A DNA stretch of 64,000 bases from Scylla paramamosain. Its lineage: Eukaryota > Arthropoda > Malacostraca > Decapoda > Portunidae. The notes beneath the pieces were generated by a model, which was not told the origin of the DNA, did not search any database, and saw nothing but the letters and a program-made list of their open reading frames with translations. The stretch covers positions 9,383,501 to 9,447,500 of the forward strand of contig NC_087178.1 in NCBI RefSeq assembly GCF_035594125.1. The letters are read 5' to 3'. Below are positions 55,730 to 64,000 of this stretch, piece by piece. How positions within the stretch are numbered: the stretch's first letter is position 1; each line of letters begins with the position of its first letter. A program made the position numbers and the translations under genes.

Positions 55730-56181
55730 CATGCAAAGCGTCCCATATGAGTAAATTAAAGACCTTACCAGAAATCTGTCTTTTGAGTGTTTTTTCAGCA
55801 TGTTAGGCACCAAAACGATAAATAATAAGGAACTCACTCTATGGTGGAATCCAAAAGAAAATTACTAAAAACGTGTCTTTTCAGTGTTTTACGTAGAAAA
55901 ACGCTAAAACTGATACAAACCAACCAATATCAAGAAGCAGAAAAACATTACCAAACCTATTTTGAGTGTTTTTGAGCTTGCTACCTACAAAAAAACGCGG
56001 AAATGGATACAAAGCACTCTATATTGGGAAACGAAGGGACATTGCGAGAAAAGTGTATAATGAATGTTTTATAGTTCAAAAAAACCACAAGGCAAAAAAC
56101 GCAAAAACTCGTGTAAATGCTGAAACTCATGAATAACACTCTTAATTGAGAGAGAGAGAGAGCAACCTTACTAAATGCTTG
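55730..56181 (+). repeat. Inverted HOR block inside the reverse array (copy 2)
   Basis: 452 bp, homologous to the block at 41,119-41,578 with the same end points and the same duplicated M3 neighbour. It lies ~14.6 kb further right, within a duplicated segment. A small (GA)n run at about 56,149-56,161 has replaced part of one monomer. Confidence 0.88.
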
Positions 56182-57384
56182 TCAAAAACACTAAAAGGCA
56201 AGTTCTTCGTAAAAATTGGTTTTATTTCCATGTAATGTGATTGGTTTGCATTTTAGTGCTTTATTGCCTAACACGCTCAAAAACACTCAAAGACACTTTT
56301 CTGGTAATGTCATTTTTTTCCCCACATAAAGCTAGTTTCGCATGGAATTTGGGGTTTTGGTAACTAAGAATGTAAAAAAAACTCTCAAAATACACGTATT
56401 TTGTAAGGTTGTTCTGTTTCTTGATTAAGAGTGTTATTCATGAGTTTCAGTATTTTAGTATCTTAGAAACTTCTCCATACAGTCGAGGTTTGCGTTTTTT
56501 GCCTTGTGATTCTGGTGAAACTATAAAACACTCATGATACTTGTTTCTCGTTATGTCCTTTTTTTTTTCTTCTATAGAGTGCTTCGCATCCATATTCGCT
56601 TTTTTTTTATGAAAGAAGCTCAAGAATACACAAAATATAGTTTTTTGGTAATGTTATTCTATTTCTTTATTTTGGCTGGTTTGCATCCGTTTTAGCGTTT
56701 TCTACGTAAAACACCGAAAAGACATGTTTTCAGTAAATTTGTTTTGGATTCCCATATAGATTGACTTCCTTGGGTTTTATCGTGTTGGTTCCTAACATGC
56801 TGAAAAACACTCATTAGACAGTTTTCTGGCAAAGACGTTTAATTTTCCTATATAGGTGGCTTTGCATGCAATTTAGGGGTTTGTTACATAACAGTCCGAA
56901 AAAAAAAAACCTAAATTTAACTTTTTTGATAATGTTCTTATTTCATATATTTTCCTGAAGTTTGCCCGAATTTTGGCACCTCCTTACCTGCGAAGATAAA
57001 TAGAAATGAAAAAAAAAATCTTAGTTTTTTATTTTTTTTTTCTCAATAAAGAGTGTAATTTGTGGCTTTTAGCTTTTTCGTACTTAATGAACTTAAAAAC
57101 ACTCATAATACACGTTTCTCGTAATGTCCTTTCGTTTCCAAAAAATAGGGTACTTTGCATGTATTTAAGCGTTTTTATTGGTAACATGATCAAAAACACT
57201 CAAAATACATGTTTTGGTAATGTTATTCTGTTTTATCATGAAGTGTATTTTGCATGCATTTTAGTGTTTTGGTATATAAGGAGCTCAAATACACTTTAAG
57301 GAAAGTTCTTGTTAAAAATTGATTTTAGTCCAATGTAATGTGATTGCTTTGCTTTTCAGTGCTTTATTGCCTAACACGCTTTGG

Positions 57385-58990
57385 AAGTTTTTAAATTTAT
57401 AATGTACCAAAACGATAAAACATGCAAAACACCTTTCCTGCAGAAATATAAAAACATTAACAAAAACGAGCATTTTGGGCGATTTTTCAGCTTGTTATGT
57501 ATAAAAGCGTCAAAAGACATTAAGAGAAACCAGTATTGTTTTTTTTTTTTTTTAGCTTATTAGGTATCAAAACGATAAAACGCACGATTTACCTTCTGTA
57601 TGGAGAAAACGTGTATTTTAAGTGTATTTAGCTTTGTTAGGTATCAAAACGCCAAAATGCATGCAAAGCACCCGATATGGGGACAACGACATTTCCAGAA
57701 ACATGTCTTTTGAGAGTTTATGAGTGTGTTAGGCACAAAAAGCTCTTAAAAAGCATGGAAAGTGTCGTAAATGGGAAAACATTAAGTGTTTTGAGGTACT
57801 TACATACCAAACCGCTAAAACGGTTGCAAAACACTATTTATGGAGAAACCCAACAGCTTTACCAAAAACATGCATTTTGAGAGATTTTGCGCCTGTTACG
57901 TACAAAAACGATTAAATACATGCAAATAACCCTAAAAAGGGAAAAGAAAACATTAAAAGAAACGTATATTTTGAGTGGTATTGAGCTTCATAGGTACCAG
58001 AACACTAAAACGTATGAATAATACTTTATATGGAGAAACGGAACAAGATTAACCAACCCTTGTGTTTTAAGGCTTTTTTCACGTTATTAGGTACCGCAAC
58101 GCGAAAATGCATGCAAAGCATACTATATGGGGAAAGGAAACATTTCCAGAAACATGTCCTTTCACTGTTTATGAGCATGTTAGGTGCCAAGAAGCTAAAA
58201 ACCAAGGAAAGCACCATATAAGAGAAAACAAAAGATTACAAAAACTTTTAATTTCAGTGCTTATGAGCTACTTACATACAAAAACACTTAAACGCATCCA
58301 AAACACCTTGGAAAAACGGAATAACTTTACCAAAAAAGCGTGTATTTTCAATGTTTTGAGCTTGTTACGCAAAAAAAAAAGTAACCAACGACATTATGAG
58401 AAACTTATATAACGAGCGTTTTTGAGCTTGTCAGGTACCAAAACACGAAAATGCATAAATAATACTCTCTTTAGAGAAACACAACAATATTAGATACCAA
58501 AACGCTAAAAACCAACGAAAGCTTCCTATTTGGAAAAGCAAAACATTACCAAAAGCGTGTCTTTTGAGAGTTTTTTACAGCTACTTACGTACCAAAACGC
58601 TAAAATGCATGCAAAGCACATTTTATGGAGAAACAGAATAACATTACCAGAAATGTGCATTTTGAATTTTTTTTTATCTTACGTATAAAAAAAAATAAGC
58701 AAAAATGCATGCAAAGTATCCTAAATGGCGATACGAAAAGAAATGAAAAGACTCTTCATTTATCAGTGTTTTTGAGATTCTTAGGTAGCAAAATGCACAA
58801 ACACATGTACAACATTATATATGAAGAAACAGAAGAACATTACCGAAAAAGTATATTTTGAATTTTTTTCCACATTGTTATGTAACAAAAATGCCAAAAC
58901 GCATGGAAATCACCCAATATGGATAAAATAAAGGACATTACGAGAAAGATGCCATTAGTGTTTTTGAGCGTCTTAGGTACCAAACGCGAA
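57385..58990 (+). repeat. Pentamer-type satellite, forward orientation, right edge of the satellite
   Basis: At about 57,380 the array flips again (CCTAACACGCTTTGGAAG, then ACCAAAACGATAAAACATGC). Monomers of the pentamer types follow in forward orientation, for example M4-like 57,655-57,700 (GCATGCAAAGCACCCGATAT) and M2-like 57,825-57,880. Divergence is high. The satellite ends near 58,990 after TTAGGTACCAAACGCG. Confidence 0.85.
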
Positions 58991-59596
58991 AAAATCTTCC
59001 AAGTGGCTTCCATCTCCTACTGTGACCTTGGAATTTTACTTATGTATATACCTCTCTTCTAAAACTTAAATAGTGCCTTATCTTTTTTATTTGGCCAGAT
59101 TACTTTGGTGCATTTTTTCATTCATTCCACCACTCCATAGTTAGCTCAATTTGCATAAGATTTCATGCTGCATCATTCAAAAAAGGTTTTTTATTCTCCT
59201 CTATTTTCAATCTACATGCTCCTCTCATCATCCACTTGTGGTTGCTGCACCATCTTCTACATCTGAATCTGTTATTATAAGTCAATGAGAGTACTATTCC
59301 TGAAGTCCTGCTTACAGTAAATTCTGCTAATAGATTTTGCTTGATAAGTTCCACTTTGCATTATGTGGTAATTAGTACATAATAAATACTATACATGCCA
59401 GTGCTGGATGGCATTGATAACCTAGTAGTCTCTTGTTATGTTTTTATAATATTCACAAATATAATTATGTATGTTCATGTTTTATTAGTATTGTAGAATG
59501 ATGGGTGCACCAGGTGGTCATTTTAAATAGTACAAATATCTTTGTATCATATTGAAAGTCCCCTAATCTCCAGACTGACCCCATATTCCTGTGGAG
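58991..59596. other. Non-repetitive sequence between satellite and first recognised exon
   Basis: About 600 bp of ordinary AT-rich sequence without satellite monomers. I see no clear coding exon. A good 3' splice-site look-alike (CCCCTAATCTCCAG, ending 59,573) is followed at once by a stop in the frame needed for the next exon, so it is probably not the site used for the MRPS31 reading frame. The segment is probably intron. Confidence 0.6.
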
Positions 59597-59687
59597 CCTC
59601 AAGTGCAGCTGTCACGTCCCAAAGCTCGGAAAAAGACCAAAACTGCAGGAAAAGGCAAATTATCCCCGGTATCAGAGCCTGACCTTG
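59597..59687 (+). CDS. MRPS31: Exon of MRPS31 (mitoribosomal protein mS31), start uncertain
   Basis: The frame reads ...LSRPKARKKTKTAGKGKL then SPVSEPDL plus one base and meets a strong 5' splice site GTGAGG at 59,688. Joined to the exon at 60,229 the split codon becomes GAA (Glu) and the protein continues PELV. The basic, Lys/Arg-rich stretch before an acidic PELV segment matches the layout I recall for animal mS31, a protein of the small mitochondrial ribosomal subunit. The frame is open from 59,579. Possible acceptors are AG at 59,596 and CAG at 59,608, neither ideal. A weaker alternative is acceptor 59,573 with donor 59,669 in another frame. Confidence 0.5.
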
Positions 59688-60228
59688 GTGAGGACTGTAC
59701 TTGTACCCTCATTACTGTAGGTTTCTTATTACCTAATTGTCATTCATATTGTTAATTTTTGGATGCTGCAATAGTTAACATCTATTTTTAGTCAATGTCT
59801 GTTTATGACACAAAACTGGTACAAGTTTAGGTCTTAGTTTAGGTCTAGACACCTAAACATGTGACATTTAAAAAACATGGTGATAAGTAGTGGGTGGTGT
59901 TTAGAGACATGTACATTATTCTTTCACCATGGTACAGGTGTGATGTTTACTATTGTTTGTCTTAGCTATTTGTTTAATAGGTTGCTGCCTTACATTTGTT
60001 GACAGAAGTAAACAAATAAAAACTACTATCTACAAGTAAGATGCAGTGGATGCTGTGCTTACAAACAAAGAAGTGTTAACATGCTGTACTAGTTCTAAGG
60101 AACTTTGAGCTTTCTTGTTTGAAATCATAAAATTGTAGGCTGTAATATAAGATTTGATTAGAACCATTTGTTGTAGAGGTGTGCTGCTATTCTTTTTGTA
60201 ATAATGAAATCTGGGCTCAATTTTTCAG
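59688..60228 (+). other. Intron between the two MRPS31 exons
   Basis: 541 bp beginning GTGAGG and ending TTTTTCAG. AT-rich with stops in every frame, and no other feature seen. Confidence 0.55.
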
Positions 60229-60364
60229 AACCTGAGCTTGTTTTAGCAACCAAAGAAGTGGCTAAAAGTCTTGGTGGGGATGTGAAGGAAACTGAGTCTG
60301 AGCTTCTGTCCACCTTGCGCCTCCACTCTTCAGAGACTACCACTGGCACTGCCCCATCTCTCAG
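60229..60364 (+). CDS. MRPS31: Exon of MRPS31 (mitoribosomal protein mS31)
   Basis: A 136-bp exon with textbook splice sites: acceptor TTTTTCAG ending 60,228 and donor CAG/GTGAGT at 60,365. The frame reads (E)PELVLATKEVAKSLGGDV, then KETESELLSTLRLH, then SSETTTGTAPSL. From memory, human mS31 has PELV..A..VA.SL..D...T.SELLS.L..H in the same order and spacing, a good match over ~34 residues. Entry phase agrees with the upstream exon; exit phase leaves two bases. mS31 is a structural protein of the mitochondrial small ribosomal subunit, encoded in the nucleus and imported. The rest of the gene is not visible and probably lies beyond the window or in the repeat-rich stretch to the right. Confidence 0.68.
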
Positions 60365-61212
60365 GTGAGTGTTGATGCCTCTTGGCTACATTGATGCCAT
60401 GATATCTGTTTGTGATTGGATTGATACCATTGCAGTACAGTTTAGTTTCTTTTAGGGCCCAAGGAACTGCTGCAATGCTTGTCTTCTTTTGTTGTGCAGG
60501 ATTTCATGTTAATGTTCCTGATGCCTTTGTTATGGTAGTAGTAGATTAAAGAAGATAATGTATGAAAATTTCTCTTGTCATTTTGGTGTTTATTTATTAT
60601 GGAGACTGGTATGCCCAGTTTTGTGCAGTGACATTACTTTTGTTGTTATGCAATTTCTATCCTTTTTAGTTTTATATCATGTGAGTAAGATAACCCCAAA
60701 TTTCTGTAGTTGCATTCTTATTTAAGCTTGTACCAGTTAGTTAAAATGATACCCATATCAAACTATAAGTGGTATAAGTGAATAATTGCTGGATCTTTCC
60801 TGGCAATTCTGTTTCTTGCCTTTATATCTTACAGTATGTCCCCCACAGTATGTTGACTTACCCACAGTCACCAACCACAGCCCCCTCCACCAATATAGAC
60901 CCGCACCCCGCCCATTTTAACACTCACTGTCTCCTTAGGTTGTGCGTGTCTCCAGCACCCTGCAGTACGTACACACACACACACACAGACAGACGGACAT
61001 CATCAGAGAAAGAAATTGCTATGTTCTGTAAAAGTTTATAAGACATTAAAAAAATAAAGGGTTAAGATTCAATTATTTTTCTCTCTCCTTTCTGACTCAA
61101 AAAATAATTATTAAACTATAAGTCAATATATCAAAATTTAATCCTTATAGAAAAGTTTAGTATGTTACAATAATAAGTAATAATAATAAAATAACAACAA
61201 AATATTAACTTG
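60365..61212 (+). other. Probable intron, no gene recognised
   Basis: Mostly AT-rich ordinary sequence after the MRPS31 donor. A pyrimidine/CCACAG-rich part at 60,835-60,960 holds several 3' splice-site look-alikes (CTTACAG, CCCACAG), but the frame after them (to 61,041) shows no resemblance to mS31. A short (CA)n lies at 60,970-60,987. Confidence 0.55.

Positions 61213-61269
<57 letters not shown>
61213..61269. repeat. (TAA)n microsatellite
   Basis: About 57 bp of AAT repeat. It is followed ~55 bp later by the complementary-type (ATT)n tract at 61,325, so the two could pair as a hairpin. Confidence 0.97.
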
Positions 61270-61324
61270 GTAAAAAACATGAATATTTTCTATGGATGGA
61301 TATTTTTGTATGAATACTAGTTAA

Positions 61325-61389
<65 letters not shown>

Positions 61390-61391
61390 GA
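61325..61391. repeat. (ATT)n microsatellite
   Basis: About 67 bp of TTA/ATT repeat with ATC variants at the right end. Confidence 0.97.
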
Positions 61392-61402
61392 AGGCACCTG
61401 AC

Positions 61403-61408
<6 letters not shown>

Positions 61409-61473
<65 letters not shown>
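61409..61473. repeat. (CT)n microsatellite
   Basis: About 65 bp of perfect CT dinucleotide. Confidence 0.97.
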
Positions 61474-61476
<3 letters not shown>

Positions 61477-61539
61477 ATACAAAATAAGTAAACATTTATT
61501 CCTCTAATTTTTTTAATGTAACCTTTAAGCCCTTATAAG

Positions 61540-62285
61540 TTTCTATAAGTGAATAACTTAAGTATACACATCAACTTTCACTGCAATGAACTTAACACAA
61601 ATTTTCACTTATAAACTTGTCAAAAACACAATACTTTCAATTATAACTTAGTCAGAACTTGGCCAAACCTGAAAATGACCTTAAAAACTTATCAGAAACA
61701 CAACATTTTGACTCAGAACTTTAAAAAAAAATTAGCCAAACTTTCCTTAACTAAAAATCTTCACAAAAACACAATATTTAAATTCAGAACTTAGTCAGAA
61801 CTTCGCCAGACTTGAAAATGACCTTAAAAACTTATCAGAAACACAACATTTTGACTAAGAACTTTAAAAAAAATCCCAAACTTTCCTTAACTAAAAATCT
61901 TCACAAAAACACAATATTTTAATCCAGAACTTAGTCAGAACTTGGCCAGACTTGAAAATGACCTTAAAAACTTATCAGAAACACAACATTTTGACTAAGA
62001 ACTTTTTAAAAAATCCCAAACTTTCCTTAACTAAAAATCTTCACAAAAACACAATATTTTAATTCAGAACTTAGTCAGAACTTGGCCAAACTTGAAAATG
62101 ACCTTAAAAACTTATCAGAAACACAACATTTTGACTCAGAACTTAAAAAAAAAATTAGCCAAACTTTCCTTAACAAAAAATCTTCATAAAAACACAATAT
62201 TTTAATTCAGAACTTAGTCAGAACTTGGCCAAACTTGAAAATGACCTCAAAAACTTATCAAACACAACATTTAAGTCATGGTGAC
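61540..62285 (+). repeat. ~141-bp tandem repeat, about five copies
   Basis: The phrase TTAGTCAGAACTTGGCCAAA recurs with GTCAG at 61,651, 61,794, 61,934, 62,074 and 62,217 (steps 143, 140, 140, 143). Each unit contains GAAAATGACCTTAAAAACTT, CAGAAACACAACATTTTGAC, CTTTCCTTAAC and TCTTCACAAAAACACAATAT. The unit is internally repetitive: CAGAACTT and AAAACACAA motifs occur twice. Copies are very similar, hence younger than the satellite. No coding potential seen. Confidence 0.93.
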
Positions 62286-62379
62286 CAATCAGATACAAGC
62301 ACAAAGTTGTCAACCAATCGGCTGCCTCATAGGGGGATCTGGGCAGTCAGTCATATTTCTCACACACACACACTACAAT

Positions 62380-62382
<3 letters not shown>

Positions 62383-62439
<57 letters not shown>
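62383..62439. repeat. (CT)n microsatellite
   Basis: About 57 bp of perfect CT/TC repeat, preceded by a short (CA)n at 62,361-62,372. Confidence 0.97.
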
Positions 62440-62444
<5 letters not shown>

Positions 62445-62508
62445 ACTTAAATATTAAATCTGTACTTTTAATAGACTAGAGCTTAATGTCATTTTCTCAA
62501 TGGCATAA

Positions 62509-62509
<1 letters not shown>

Positions 62510-62540
<31 letters not shown>

Positions 62541-62597
62541 GACTGACTGACTGACTAACTGACTGACTGACTGACACACACACACATACACACACAC
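62510..62597. repeat. (GTCT)n-(GACT)n-(CA)n compound microsatellite
   Basis: About eight GTCT units change into about eight GACT/AACT units and then CA repeats. Confidence 0.95.
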
Positions 62598-62756
62598 CTT
62601 TCTTGACTTAGAGAACTCACTGAGTATAAAAAAAAAAATTCCTAACTTCCTTTACAATTAAATTAAATGAACTAAATAAATAAAACAAAAAAAAACACAT
62701 TCTTTGGGCTATTTTTTTGGCAACCTAATCTTTGGGCTATTTTTTTAGCTACTGTG
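62598..62756. other. AT-rich sequence, no gene seen
   Basis: A-rich and T-rich runs with a repeated CTTTGGGCTATTTTTTT phrase (62,702 and 62,732). Nothing else was recognised. Confidence 0.6.
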
Positions 62757-62912
62757 CTATCTCTTATGGCAGGCTACATTTGGGCTACTTCTTGGGCTAT
62801 TGCTGCTGCTGGGTTGGGACAGAGAAGTTAGGAGACTCTCAGATCGCCTCAGTATGGTCCTGGCCAGCTGCATGGTCAGGTCAAGGGTGTGGGAGAGGTC
62901 ATGTGATCTTAT
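62757..62912 (-). other. Possible 3'-terminal coding exon, minus strand
   Basis: On the minus strand a long CT tract leads to CTCTCTCCTGCAG, a strong 3' splice site, followed by an open frame of 51 codons and a TAG at 62,757: IRSHDLSHTLDLTMQLARTI, LRRSESLLTSLSQP, then a Ser/Asn/Pro-rich end. The HDLSHTLDLTMQLARTILRR part looks like a helical protein segment rather than noise. The protein is not recognised. Against it: it is short, next to a giant microsatellite, and on the strand opposite to MRPS31. Confidence 0.28.
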
Positions 62913-62932
62913 CTGCAGGAGAGAGGGAGTGT

Positions 62933-63106
<174 letters not shown>

Positions 63107-63219
63107 CAAGAACAGGTAGAAAAACACACACGAACACACAAACACACAAATAAACAGACATTTTCAAAGAGAGAAAACCTGAGAAAAAGAGAGGGAGAGA
63201 ACGAGAGAGATTAGAGAGT

Positions 63220-64000
63220 TTTTTTTTTTTTTATGTAGGGGTGACACTGGCCAAGGGCAACAAAAATCTAATAAAAAAAAATGCCCACTGAAATGGCAGT
63301 CCCATAAAAAGGGTCAAAGCAGGGGTCAAAAATTGATGGATAAGTGTCTTGAAACCTCCCTCTTGAAGGAATTCAAGTCATAGGAAGGTGGAAATACAGA
63401 AGCAGGCAGGGAGTTCCAGAGTTTACCAGAGAAAGGGATGAATGATTGGGAATACTGGTTAACTCTTGCGTTAGAGAGGTGGACAGAATAGGGGTGAGAG
63501 AAAGAAGAAAGTCTTGTGCAGCGAGGCTGCAGAAGGAGGGGAGGCATGCAGTTAGCAAGATGAGAAGAGCAGTTAGCATGAAAATAGCGGTAGAAGACAG
63601 CTAGATATGCAACATTGCGGCGGTGAGAGAGGGGCTGAAGACAGTCAGTTAGAGGAGGGGAGTTGATGAGACGAAAAGCTTTTGATTCCACCCTGTCTAG
63701 AAGAGCAGTATGAGTGGAACCCCCCCAGACATGTGAAGCAGACTCCATACATGGACGGATAAGGCCCTTGTACAGAGTTAGCAGCTGGGGGGGTGAGAAA
63801 AACTGGCAGAGACATCTCAGAACACCTAACTTCATAGATGCTGTTTTAGCTAGGGATGAGATGTGAAGTTTCCAGTTCAGATTATAAGTAAAGGACAGAC
63901 CGAGGATGTTCAGTGTAGAAGAGGGGGACAGTTGAGTGTCATTGAAGAAGAGGGGATAGTTGTCTGGAAGGTTGTGTCGAATTGATAGATGGAGGAATTG
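63220..64000 (-). mobile_element. Non-LTR retrotransposon (EN-RT family), copy 2, 3' end only
   Basis: Nearly identical to 8,226-9,000 on the same strand. It shares the T run (A tail) followed by TTTATGTAGG, CACTGGCCAAGGGCAACAAA and the whole C-terminal coding region. Its tail (T run at 63,219-63,232) abuts purine-rich DNA next to the (GA)n tract. The element continues beyond the right window edge. Confidence 0.92.
63326..64000 (-). CDS. RT C-terminal region of retrotransposon copy 2 (partial)
   Basis: The frame is open from the window edge to a stop at 63,326. It reads ...[45 protein letters not shown], then [15 protein letters not shown] and the end [12 protein letters not shown]. Copy 1 breaks frame between LTDCLQPLS and MPPLL, whereas this copy reads through ([10 protein letters not shown]). 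The segment is the RT thumb and the C-terminal tail; the catalytic palm lies outside the window. Whether the whole element is intact cannot be told. Confidence 0.85.
   Translation of the reverse strand, partial: QFLHLSIRHNLPDNYPLFFNDTQLSPSSTLNILGLSFTYNLNWKLHISSLAKTASMKLGVLRCLCQFFSPPQLLTLYKGLIRPCMESASHVWGGSTHTALLDRVESKAFRLINSPPLTDCLQPLSHRRNVAYLAVFYRYFHANCSSHLANCMPPLLLQPRCTRLSSFSHPYSVHLSNARVNQYSQSFIPFSGKLWNSLPASVFPPSYDLNSFKREVSRHLSINF

Larger units (their letters stand above)
38717..57384 (-). repeat. Satellite array, ~1.1-kb higher-order repeat, reverse orientation
   Basis: Same 1.1-kb HOR as 1-8,005 but inverted. A landmark (TTTTTGGTACTTAAGGAAC and variants) occurs near 39,691, 40,793, 42,472, 43,159, 44,159, 45,239, 46,356, 47,466, 48,345, 49,455, 50,563, 51,490, 52,726, 54,292, 55,411 and 57,080. 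The typical step is ~1,105 bp, with shorter or longer steps where monomers are lost or gained. Example unit: M5b 45,200-45,273, M1 45,274-45,370, M2 45,371-45,465, M3 45,466-45,561, M4 45,562-45,655, M5a 45,656-45,732, M5b 45,733-45,825, M1 45,826-45,922, M2 45,923-46,008, M3 46,009-46,103, M4 46,104-46,200, M5a 46,201-46,280, AT-rich spacer 46,281-46,318. No genes: frames such as 52,403-52,597 recur, inverted, in the left array. Confidence 0.93.

Noticed and set aside
38717..57384. Calling the array a centromere
   Set aside because: Hierarchical satellites fit centromeres, but no CENH3 data or established centromere motif is visible. Pericentromeric or interstitial heterochromatin is equally possible.
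60778..61041. 87-codon frame proposed as the next MRPS31 exon
   Set aside because: Splice-acceptor look-alikes exist, but the translation shows no mS31-like segment and ends in (CA)n-derived residues.

Overview
The window looks like a piece of an arthropod nuclear genome, most likely a decapod crustacean and perhaps a crab. That is inference. It rests on very AT-rich satellite DNA, dense (TA)n, (GA)n and (TAA)n microsatellites, decapod-style non-LTR retrotransposon fragments, and two spliced exons resembling a metazoan mitochondrial ribosomal protein. I see no bacterial, organellar or viral genes. Almost all short open frames here are by-products of satellite or microsatellite DNA.

Layout. 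1-8,005: satellite array organised as ~1.1-kb higher-order repeats (HORs), forward orientation. 8,006-8,225 and 11,486-27,190: the same satellite family, opposite orientation, organised as ~480-bp pentamers of a ~96-bp monomer. This is interrupted at 8,226-11,485 by a decayed endonuclease/reverse-transcriptase (EN-RT) retrotransposon on the minus strand. 27,200-30,771: non-satellite island made of a truncated CR1-like fragment, long (TAA)n and (GA)n tracts, a GC-richer segment with a possible first exon, and a 41/20-bp minisatellite. 30,772-38,716: pentamer satellite again. 38,717-57,384: 1.1-kb HOR array, minus orientation, with two small inverted blocks. 57,385-58,990: pentamer satellite, forward. 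58,991-63,219: ordinary sequence with two exons that I assign to MRPS31 (mitoribosomal protein mS31), a ~141-bp tandem repeat and many microsatellites. 63,220-64,000: the 3' end of a second EN-RT copy of the same family.

The main result is the hierarchy of the satellite. Five monomer types (called M1-M5 here; minus-strand order M1-M2-M3-M4-M5) make a ~480-bp pentamer. The 1.1-kb HOR is M1-M2-M3-M4-M5a-M5b twice over. It is a doubled pentamer in which each half carries the same partial duplication of M5, and one half also holds an AT-rich spacer. Above that level, two large duplications are visible: blocks ~14.6 kb apart inside the 1.1-kb array, sharing identically placed inverted inserts, and blocks ~15.5 kb apart inside the pentamer array, sharing a non-satellite insert. 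The array lies within about 0.6 kb of the MRPS31 exons, so the window spans a satellite/gene boundary. Whether the satellite is centromeric or pericentromeric cannot be decided from sequence alone.
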